Positions 55,253 to 64,000 of a stretch of 64,000 nucleotides of DNA are shown here, piece after piece. The DNA comes from Bolinopsis microptera (Eukaryota > Ctenophora > Tentaculata > Lobata > Bolinopsidae), in contig NW_026971774.1 of assembly GCF_026151205.1 (NCBI RefSeq), positions 1 through 64,000 of the forward strand, written 5' to 3'. The notes below the pieces were generated by a model that saw only the letters and a list, made by a program, of their open reading frames with translations, was not told the DNA's origin and searched no databases. Each line of letters opens with the position of its first letter. Position 1 is the stretch's first letter. The position numbers and the translations under genes are program-made.

Positions 55253-55437
55253 TGAATCAATTAACTTTGTCAGATAGTATCACATTATTCAATTACTAGT
55301 GTATGATTCAATTAACATTGCCTTAGTTCATTCAATTACGAGTGTATGATTCAATTAACATTGCCTTAGTTCATTCAATTACGATGATTCAATTAAATGT
55401 GCTCGCCTCTATACAGAACCCTTATCTATACCCTACT

Positions 55438-55744
55438 ACCGTGCCCTTTAACCAATGTTGTACCATAATTGTTAGATTGACCTAATCTACTATATTTCAG
55501 ACCAAGGAATGATAATTGGGCAGCTATGGTAAACAATGTCACAAAAATGTGACATTTTTTACATTATAGTGCCTAAAAGCAATACATCTTATTTCTGAGC
55601 AGTGCATATGGGAGTATGGGTCACGTGGCTAATGTTCAGAACTTATGAACACGCTAGATTAATAGCTGCTAAAATTAAGCCACTATCGTTGAAAACGCTA
55701 TTTTAGAAATTTACCAATATCCTCAAACTTCAATGAACGTGTCC
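55438..55744. other. Right remnant of the inner transposon
   Basis: Begins with the Polinton target duplicate ACCGTG and ends at the inverted terminus. It contains GTCACAAAAATGTGAC (55539-55554), a subterminal motif in palindromic form, and no ORF. Confidence 0.6.
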
Positions 55745-55815
55745 ATAGAGCAATTTGTCTCCATTGTTCTAAATTTCTACAAAACTTGGTGAAAATAAAT
55801 AGAAGGGATACGTGA

Positions 55816-56160
<345 letters not shown>

Positions 56161-56266
56161 CCTTCAGGGGACTAACAACTGGCTTATTTTGTAAATATAA
56201 ACAAGGAATATAAATCTACTAATTGTAGGTATATCAAAGTATATTAGAATACAGTTTTTTTTTCAG

Positions 56267-56671
56267 ACGATCCTGCTCCCGAAGAAGATCCTGCTCCCAA
56301 AGAAGAAGCTGCTCCCGAAGAAGAAGCTGCTCCCGAAGAAGAAGCTGATCCCGAAGAAGAAGCTGCTCCCGAAGAAGGAGCTGATTCCGAAGAAGAAGCT
56401 GCTCCCGAAGAAGAAACTGCTCCCGAAGAAGAAGCTGCCCCCGAAGAAGAAGCTGATCCCGAAGAAGATCCTGCTCCCAAAGAAGATCCTGCTCCCGAAG
56501 AAGAAGCTGATTCCGAAGAAGAAGCTGATCCCGAAGAAGAAGCTGCTCCCGAAGAAGAAGCTGATCCCGAAGAAGATCCTGCTCCCAAAGAAGATCCTGC
56601 TCCCGAAGAAGAAGCTGATTCCGAAGAAGATCCTGATTCCGAAGAAGAAGCTGATCCCGAAGAAGATCCTG

Positions 56672-56712
<41 letters not shown>

Positions 56713-56754
56713 ATCCCGACGAAGATCCTGCTCCCGAAGAAGAAGCTGTCGGCG
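56267..56754 (+). CDS. Receptor gene exon 2 candidate: acidic EEEADP repeats
   Basis: Bounded by a polypyrimidine-rich acceptor (TTTTTTTTTCAG|AC) and a donor (GGCG|GTAAGT). The acceptor phase fits exon 1 and the donor phase fits the main exon. It encodes about 20 repeats of the 18-bp unit GAAGAAGAAGCTGATCCC (Glu-Glu-Glu-Ala-Asp-Pro and variants), an acidic, disordered stalk. A run of 37 A's (56672-56708) inside it puts the two halves one base out of frame as assembled; homopolymer miscounting or allelic variation could explain this. It lies inside the TTAA-flanked transposon boundary at 56837, so it may be exonized transposon DNA or a captured exon. Skipping it keeps the gene in frame. Confidence 0.5.
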
Positions 56755-57046
56755 GTAAGTTTACCTCATCGACCATCGTGCTATTTAATAAGGCCACTAA
56801 TATTTAACAATATCCTCAAACTTCAATGAACGTGTCCTTAAATAAAATTTACCTCATCTGTCATTAGTTATTAGAAAACAGCTGAGGCATGAAAATATTT
56901 AACAAATTTTACCGTGCAAAATTTTAAACGTACAAGTGCGTACGTTTATTGCATTAATTGAATATAGGACAGCGGAATTATGAATTGATGTTAACATTAT
57001 AAACTATTCATGCAACACTCAGTAGTACAATACTTCACTCCATCAG

Positions 57047-60000
57047 GAGGTAAGATAAAGTTGAGATCTGACGGTAGATGTGGTAGATGGTATCGCCTCC
57101 CTGATGGCAGTCCTGCTGAGTGTAACCCTGATGGGGAGAACCCGTGTTGTAACATGTGGGATGGTTTGTGTGGTAACTGCTCTTGTACTGACTGTGTAGA
57201 CTACAGAGTTATATATAAGGACTGGAGAGAATCACGAGGTAAGATAAAGTGGAGGTATGACGGTAGATGTGGTAGATGGTATCCCCTCCCTGATAGCAGT
57301 CCTGCTGAGTGTGACCCTGATGGGGAGAACCCGTGTTGTAATTTCTATGGACGGTGTGGTTATTCGGCTCCGTCTAATCCAAATGATAATTGTTATTGTC
57401 CTGAATGTGTAGACTACAGTATATTGAGCGAACTGAGAAAATCAGGAGAAAATTGTATGGTAGCAACAGTAAGCGGGTTTCTGAAAAATGTGTGTTTTGA
57501 TGAACAGAAGAAACGACAATATTTCAAGTGTGCCCACTCTGATGTGTACTTTAAACAGAAAAGTTGGAGCCAGCTTGATAGTGTTTCTACAGTCTGTGAG
57601 AAAGATCCCCACGTGTATCAGGCATGTGTGTTAAACACTATAATAACAAACACGGATGTGCTGTGTGGAGGCTTGTTTTGCAATAACAAATATATCAGAT
57701 GTGATAAGAACTGCAGTGTAGATAAGGATTGTACTAGTACTCCTCCTACCACTGCAGCGTACTCAACAACAGAGCTCTGTAATGATAAGTGTGACTCTGA
57801 CAAGTGTACAGATGAAAGTGATTGTAACGGGTATAGATACGGAGTTAACTGCACACTTCGTGGGAGGAACTGGTATGTTCCTGTAAAGTGGATATGTGAC
57901 GGAGACTCATGGTCCTGTGATAAAGGAGAGGATCAACAGGACTGTAATGTAACTGAAACTACCCCACACTCGTGTACACACTACTTCAGTAAAGTGGCCG
58001 GGTATTATAAGGAGATTAGAACAGTACCTATATTAAACTATACTAGGTGCTCAGTATTTGATATGACGAGTATTTATGATTATAAGAGAATATTACCATA
58101 CTGTCTGAACTATCTAGATCAGACTAACTGTTCTGATATAGAGCGAGTAGGGGGGTATTGTGAAATTAATGGGTATAACTCGAGTGTTTCTAAGTACATG
58201 TTGTGTTATGAACATGATGTAACGGCTAGATTACCAGTAAACTTATGTGATGATGACTTTCAAAACAGATGTATATCACCGTCTACTTCTTCTGATTGCA
58301 GAGTACACAAACACAGGATATGTGACGGAGTGTGGAATTGTCCTGATGGAAGTGACGAACTTCATGACATGTGTGAATACATGACGAAGGAATTTCAATG
58401 TGTCCGTAGGTTTAACTTCAATACAAAGTTCGGAATACCAGTTTCTTGGATAATGGACAATGTGGTGGATTGTATGGATGGAATGGATGAACAGGTTGAG
58501 CTTGGGGGATTAAGTTTCTGTGGCAACCACGATGACAAAACTTATCGTTTTAAAGAAAGTGATGAAACTTGCAGAAACGTCTATCTGTGTCAGAAAGGTG
58601 ATAAACCATACGTTCAATTCGAACAACTCTGTGATGGAGTGGAGACGTGTGGTGACAGTGCAGAGATTGAGGTTTGTAGGATCGCTAGAGATTTCCCAAC
58701 AATCAGTAAGACCGCTCTTTATCAAGAATTTAGACGAGATTTATGCGGTGACTCTAACTGTGAAGTGGGAGAATTCATACGACCCTGGATTGCAGATGTA
58801 TTCGGAGTAAAAAAGTCAGAGTTAATCGTTCCGACCTCTAAGGTTAATTGCAGCTATTTGTTTGGTGAATATTACCTGTTTCTCAGTTGCATGGAGCTAT
58901 GTCTAGATGCCTCATGTCCTCTAAATAAAAACAGAACATTGTTGTACAATTCATGTCCTGGACAATATCCTGATCGAGTATATACACTTGCCAACAACTC
59001 TTTTCTAACGTTTGTTGAGAAGTCAACGAAAGGCCAATATCACCAGGACTATTTTCAATGCAATAACAGTAGATGTGTGGAATACAAGCAAGTGTGTGAT
59101 CTCATAGACGACTGTGGGGACATGAGTGACGAGTTGAACTGTGCAAATCACATGATTTGTGAAGACACTTTGAACTCAACTAAACATCAGTTTATTTCCT
59201 TATCGCAGAGATGTGATGGCATATACGATTGCTTTGACCTTTCAGACGAATGCAATACCGGTTGTGAGAAAAGAATACTTGGAAACTGGATACTACAGGT
59301 ATTGTGCTGGGTCATGGGTTTACTAGCATTGATCTTCAACTCGTACACCGTATTCCGTGGGTTGACATCTCTTCATCATAGTAGGACTGGAAGTTTGTTA
59401 ACTAATAAGGCAATGGTCAGTCTTATCGGATCAGGGGATCTATTTATCGGATTATACTTAATTATGTTGTCTTTCTATGATAGTTTTGTACATGGGAACG
59501 GGTTTTGCAGAAATCAAGCCGAATGGTACACCGGAACAGCATGCTCCTTATTAGGGGTCATCAGCACAGTTGGATCACAAGTGTCCCTTTTCGCAATGAC
59601 AGCTTTAAGTATCATCAGAATGTATAAGCTTACTTTTAAGAAAATGAGTATTCCAGGCCCTGCAAACAGAACTACTACTATCAAACTCGCTTCCCTAGTC
59701 ACAGGAATTATCGCTGCTTCAATAGCTATAGCTGTTACACCATTGATACCTTCATTAGAGGAATATTTTGTACAAGGAATATACTATGATCCCATCTACA
59801 AAGTGTTCATAGGCTTCCCCAACAAAGAGAAACAAGTCAATGTTCTTCAAGCTCATTATAATACCACTAACATAACTACGGATTTAACCTGGAAACAAAT
59901 CGGTGATAAGGTGGACGGTATGTTCACTCAGCAACATGGACTTTTGATTAGACGTCCAGTTCATTTTTACGGTAACGACGGTGTTTGCTTATTCAAGTAC

Positions 60001-60621
60001 TTTGTTCGGAGTGACGATGCAAGAAGAATCAGACAATCTATAGAAAGTAGAGCAGACATAACTGATCATAAAGGAGATCCAGTAGTTTGGCTTATGCTTG
60101 GTGTGAACTTAGTTTGCTTCATCATCATCACTTTTTGCTACATAGTTATTAATTTACAAACAAGGATTTCTTCACGGAGATCAGGACAGCATCATACCCC
60201 AGAAAGAGTGAGGGACAATAGGGCTCTACAGAATAAAATTACTCTCATTGTTGCGACTGATTTCCTTTGCTGGGTACCATTTATTTTTATAAGCGGTTTG
60301 CATAATTTTGGCGTTTTTGATGCAACTAAATGGTATGTTACGTATGCGATGATAGTTCTTCCTCTTAATTCTGTTATCAACCCGCTGATATACGAAAAAA
60401 CGTTAACAGAGTTCCTAGGCAGAAAGTTGGGGGAGGTAAAAAGACTTATCAGGCTAAGTATTTCCGCAGTCGTATCTTCGATTACAAGATTCATTTCAAC
60501 GATGACTGAAGACATACAGAGCGGGAACAATGATCTGGATGTCATACAGATGGAACCTTTAAGAGTACAAGAGGATCGGGAACTTTCAGATCAAGTATTA
60601 GCTGAGACAGAAAATCTGTGA
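57047..60621 (+). CDS. LDLa-repeat seven-transmembrane receptor, main exon
   Basis: One exon encoding about 1190 residues of an orphan rhodopsin-class GPCR. The first ATG in frame (57010) gives no signal peptide. A splice acceptor (CCATCAG|GAGGT, exon from 57047) matches the phase of the upstream exons, so I start there. Numbering from 57010: two tandem cysteine-rich domains (about 13-67 and 77-137; GRCGRWYxLPDxSPAEC...NPCCN...CVDY), then LDL-receptor class A-like modules at about 256-312, 419-456, 521-557, 682-711 and 716-748 with CDGxxxC and SDE calcium motifs. Seven hydrophobic segments follow (about 760-783, 802-827, 839-866, 891-914, 1024-1049, 1077-1100, 1108-1132). Class A hallmarks are CWVPF in TM6 and NPLIY in TM7; the usual DRY is replaced by IRM. 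The ectodomain plan resembles LDLa-bearing receptors of the relaxin-receptor/GRL101 type, but no leucine-rich repeats are seen. Ligand unknown. Confidence 0.88.
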
Positions 60622-61377
60622 AGTGTTTATTGTATGATACTTGCTACTCATATATTACAGCTCTGACTTCATAGTTCAAGTATATGTAACATTTGTATTT
60701 AAAATTTAATTGTAATCGATTAATTAATTCTGTCTTAAAATATTATGATTGTATCTATAGTTTACTCCTCAGCAATGTCTAATACTTACAGAATCACATC
60801 CTGATTCGTTTAATCTTTCAAATAATGAATCTATCAGTTGTACATAATAATATTGTGAGCTATATTCAATTTTATACCTGGAATCTGAATTCTGTTTTCT
60901 AATTTTCAAAGAGTTCATTTTCAATTGTACTAATGCGCTAATGATTAGTTAAAACTATCTAAATTAAATGTCTTAATAGTAAAGTTTTACATTATCTTCC
61001 TCGATATGATTAAGAAAGTACGACAGCAAGTCTAAGAGTCTAAGGCTAAGACAACACATAGATCACCAGTCCAGATGTGTCACTATCCCACAAACATCGA
61101 TTGCAGTAATTGGTAATAGTAGTAACCATGGTAACATGCAGTAATTGGTAATACTTTAATAGCATCCGGTGGAGGGGGCTATGGTTTAAAATGGCATAAA
61201 ATGACATCAATTTGGTCTCACGTCACCCATAGTCAACTGACTAATTGGTCACTGGACAAAAATCTGTGAAATTTCGGTTCTAGAAATATCATATTTTAAA
61301 ATGGGATAGCATTTGGAAAATTTGATGTTTCGTTTTGTAGTGCTTTTTAGGATGGCGTGATGTCGTGATGGACACAC
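60622..61377. other. Receptor 3' region and spacer
   Basis: AT-rich, no ORF. No clean AATAAA polyadenylation signal is seen close to the stop codon. A short repeat 'gcagtaattggtaata' occurs at 61102 and 61138. Confidence 0.5.
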
Positions 61378-63880
61378 ATGGTTACTACAACCAGAAAATC
61401 TACTGCTACCTGGAAGATCACTGTAGGACAGGTCACTACGCTCCTAGTCACCATTGCTCTACTCGGCTTTGCTACATGGAATGTTCGAGGCTTGACAAAA
61501 ACGGACAAGCAACATCTGCTTGCCCAGGACTGTGACAGATATGATTTAGACGTTATTGGATTACAAGAGACTAAAGTACGTCAGCTTTCAGATTCGAGAC
61601 TTCCGGGAAATCATTGCCTCCTTTTGTTTGACCAGAAGGATGGTTACCATGGTGGACTGGGGTTTCTTATCAATACTCGTGTTAATCATTACTTTCATCA
61701 GATTAGCGATCGTGCTGTTTACATGAACTTTTTTGTTACTTCAAAATCTGCTTGCAAACCCCCTTGTAAATTGCGCATCATTAACTGTTACAGCCCGACC
61801 AATCCAAAGACAATTTCAAACCCATCAGCTACAGACCAGTTTTACCGTGAACTTCAAGTAGCAGTGGATGTACCCGCACGTTATGAACTCTGGATACTGG
61901 GGGATTTTATTGCAAAACTTGGTAAACGGTAATATCAAGACTACGACAGTGGCCTTCATAAGAACTTAGGAAGGTACGGCGTTGGTAGGAGGAATGAAAA
62001 CGGTGAGAGGTTGTTGAACTTTCTTGTGTTCAATAACTTATTTGCTGCAAATACTGCATTTCGCCATTCCAGTCGTCACATCACTACCAGAACTGGTTGG
62101 GTCAAAGATAAAAAGACCAAGAAACGTTATCCTTATTTCTCACAGATTGATTTTATTTTGTGCCGGTCTCGCAGTACTGCTTTCTTGAGTGATGCCAGGG
62201 CTTATGGTGGTGCAAAACTACACTCAGATCACAAAATCGTGAAAACTACCATAGATCTCAGGAAGAAAACTAAGCTCTACAAAAGCAGAAAAACTCAGAC
62301 AGTAAAGTACAACACAACGTCCCTGGTCTGCAACAAGGAGTTACAGAACCAGTTTCACCAAGCTGTCACACAGCAAATAGACAGCCTACCCACTCCCCTA
62401 ACGTTAAAGCAGGCTTTGAGCAGTTATTTGGAACTGTTAAAACTGCTGCGTCTAACACAGTGGGTATGAGCTAAGATGAGTCGGACTTTTCAATTTACTC
62501 GTATCGTACGTACTTTTCAATTCTACTGAAAAGTTCTCCTTCTAGAAATCGATGGAAGAGTTCTAAATCGCAAGTAACGGACTTACATTGAGCGTTTTCA
62601 AAACAGCTTTTAAAGAAGCTGTTTGAATAAGTAAATTGTTTAGTAATTTTGTAGAATTTTTGTTTTACTTTTAAATTTTAATGCCTGCCTGACCTAATAT
62701 AAGAATTGTGTGTTTAATTTGTTCGCGAACAGCATATTTTCTCTAACATCGGCAAACAATTACATTTTACAACAGCCCCGATGATAATAATTCAAAAACA
62801 AAAAAATCTATCTTAATCGTACGTCGTATGAGTCGGACTTTTCAAAGTTGCGTACAAGTACGTACTTTTCCCCCTAAACGAGTCCGTACTTCTCATCTTA
62901 GGGTATGAGACAGAAAAACAAAAAAACTCAACATTCATCAGACGACAGACCCTCGAGTATGTTGCATGTCAGATGAAAGACACAAGCTGATACTTCAACT
63001 GAATGACAACATGCTGCGTGATAGGACTGAATTGCGACGAAACATTAATAAACTCAAGAACAACATCAACAAACGCCTCTAAGAACTTGAGACAGAACAT
63101 GCTAACAAGCTAGCAGATGCTATCAATAACGCTGATGACACGAAGCGTAAGTTTGAAGCCACACGTGCCCTTGCCACTGATAAGCAAGCAGAACCAATAT
63201 CAGTGTTCAACGCAGACAATCAGCTCGTTGGAAACGATGAAGAGAAGGCTACCATTGTCCGAGAATGGTTCTTGCAACACTATGCCAGTCCAAAACCCCC
63301 TTTGCAACCGTTCATAGGACCTCCTAGACCCCTTCAGACTCCTATAACCTGTGAAGAAGTACAGTATGCAGCCTCAAAGTTGAAGAATGGTAAGGCAGTA
63401 GGCCCTTACCATGCTACACCAAAGTGAAGTTATAGGAGGCCCTTGTTACCCCAGTACTGCTGTACAACTGCAATAGCTGGGCCGCTCCAGAGAAAATCCT
63501 TCAGAAAATGGATGTGTGTCAGCGCAAACATTTGAGGCGGATCATGAACTCCACTTATCCCCAAATCATCAGTAACTGAGACCTTCGTGCTCGTTGTGGG
63601 GTGACTCCATTAACAAAGAGGATTGCTAAGTCTCGCTGGAAAATGCTTGGTCATATCCTTAGAAGTGATTGTAACTCCACAACCCAACTAGCATTTAGTT
63701 TTACTGTTGAGAGTATGGAGAATATGAAAGGTAGAATTGGTATTCATCAGATCAGTATTTTCAAAACCATTTTGAGTGATGTAAATAAAAGAAATATGAA
63801 TTTATGTAATTTGACAGATTTGACAGAACTTCGACATATAGCCTCGAACAAAAACCATTTAATAAATTTGTTTAGTTAAT
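61378..63880 (+). pseudogene. RTE-like LINE relic, second copy of the 24160-36192 family
   Basis: The endonuclease is at 61378-62466 in two frames (FATWNVRGL, LQETKVRQLS, GDFIAKLGKR; then FSQIDFILCRSRS, HSDHKIV). The frame breaks at 61932, and the catalytic GDFN is altered to GDFI. A MITE (62471-62901) interrupts it. The linker and RT start read around 62910-63427 (ASKLKNGKAVGP). The RT palm and catalytic segment are missing. The sequence jumps at about 63430 to the C-terminal region (RSRWRMLGH-like KSRWKMLGHILRS at 63630). Several stops. Clearly dead. Confidence 0.85.
62471..62901. mobile_element. MITE with 8-bp target duplication
   Basis: The terminal inverted words CTAAGATGAG (62471) and CTCATCTTAG (to 62901) are flanked by GGTATGAG on both sides (62463-62470 and 62902-62909). 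Inner inverted segments (GAGTCGGACTTTTCAA and complements, with several CGTACGT palindromes) extend the structure. 8-bp duplications are typical of hAT elements; the terminal sequence is not a classic hAT end, so the family is tentative. It has no ORF. Confidence 0.88.
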
Positions 63881-64000
63881 GTTATTGATACTTTAATTTT
63901 TTCGGGTTAAATATTTAAGTTTGTTTTCGGAGTTCTACACGTAGACTTATCAGATTCCTAGGATGTTTTAAATTTACTACTTCGGATTGGTGTAAAGTTT

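Larger units (their letters stand above)
36635..55437. mobile_element. Polinton/Maverick virus-like transposon
   Basis: The termini are AGTAGGGTATAGATAAGGGT at 36635 and its complement ending CCCTACT at 55437, i.e. the AG...CT ends usual for Polintons. The flanking 6-mers are TCCGTG and ACCGTG (5 of 6 identical; Polintons make 6-bp duplications). The inverted repeats span 36635-38870 and, once insertions are removed, 49947-55437. The gene set is integrase, packaging ATPase, adenovirus-type protease, double-jelly-roll capsid protein, penton-like proteins, small virion-like peptides, two membrane glycoproteins, a coiled-coil protein and a zinc-finger gene in each repeat. Without the Penelope insertions (41835-43102, 52802-55252) and the ~0.8-kb insertion near 50181, the element is about 14.3 kb. 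No DNA polymerase B is seen. Confidence 0.93.
49947..55437 (-). repeat. Polinton right terminal inverted repeat, with two insertions
   Basis: Mirror of 36635-38870. It is interrupted by a ~0.8-kb insertion near 50181-50962 and by the Penelope-like element 52802-55252. The parts 49947-50180, 50963-52801 and 55253-55437 align to the left repeat at near-identity. Confidence 0.9.
22424..55744. mobile_element. Inner inverted-terminus transposon with ATAG duplication
   Basis: The left end at 22424 and right end at 55744 are inverted copies of GGACACGTTCATTGAAGTTT plus ~15 further bases. ATAG flanks both (22420-22423 and 55745-55748). Its own sequence is only about 22424-24159, 36193-36634 and 55438-55744, roughly 2.5 kb. 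The rest is the LINE complex (24160-36192) and the Polinton (36635-55437) inserted into it. No transposase is seen, so it is a non-autonomous or decayed element with 4-bp target duplications. Its ends match the element with termini at 4050 and 56837, in reverse orientation. Confidence 0.65.

Noticed and set aside
56234-56797. Minus-strand ORFs with leucine/arginine or serine repeats across the acidic exon
   Set aside because: They are antisense translations of the 18-bp repeat and the poly-A run. The + strand has splice sites with matching phase.
57010-57046. ATG at 57010 as the receptor start
   Set aside because: It gives no signal peptide although the ectodomain is cysteine-rich and extracellular. 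A good acceptor at 57045-57046 with matching phase, and a signal-peptide exon on the same strand, fit better.

Overview
The window is eukaryotic, AT-rich, intron-containing genomic DNA, most likely from an invertebrate animal. It holds one host gene and a deep stack of mobile elements. The host gene is a large LDL-receptor-class-A / seven-transmembrane receptor with two tandem cysteine-rich domains at its N-terminus. The phylum cannot be fixed from this sequence alone. There are no rRNA or tRNA genes, no bacterial genes and no CRISPR array.

Layout. Positions 1-3965 are upstream DNA with duplicated blocks and a minisatellite. A signal-peptide exon with a good splice donor lies at 3966-4026. 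Its matching acceptor and the main receptor exon lie at 57047-60621. The ~53 kb between them is almost all transposon. If the segment bounded by inverted termini at 4050 and 56837 (flanked by TTAA on both sides) is removed, an intron of only ~230 bp is left. A second element of the same family (22424-55744, flanked by ATAG) lies nested inside it in the opposite orientation. An acidic Glu-Glu-Glu-Ala-Asp-Pro repeat exon with the same splice phase sits inside the outer element boundary at 56267-56754, so it may be an exonized or captured segment.

Inside the nested elements are at least seven non-LTR retrotransposon copies, several of them nested or broken by others: 5728-7180, 7430-8219, 8502-11225, 12160-13740, 15200-21820 (itself hosting a second LINE at 16200-18165), 24160-36192 and 29545-34610. 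There is also an ORF1-only element (26411-27358), foldback elements, and two large minisatellites. Another RTE-like relic (61378-63880), split by a 431-bp MITE, lies downstream of the receptor gene.

The most interesting segment is 36635-55437, an essentially complete Polinton/Maverick virus-like transposon. It has AG...CT termini, a 6-bp target duplication matching at 5 of 6 bases, and ~2.2 kb terminal inverted repeats. It carries a retroviral-type integrase with chromodomain, a packaging ATPase, an adenovirus-type cysteine protease, a double-jelly-roll major capsid relic, two penton-like proteins and small virion-like peptides. I see no protein-primed DNA polymerase B. Each inverted repeat carries an intact, identical C2H2 zinc-finger gene. 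Next to each repeat sits a gene for a small type I membrane glycoprotein, and the two copies are diverged from each other. Many core genes are frameshifted while the repeats remain nearly identical. TATA boxes of the form GCTATAAATA precede several genes. Two Penelope-like retroelements have inserted into it, one in the integrase gene and one in the right repeat.
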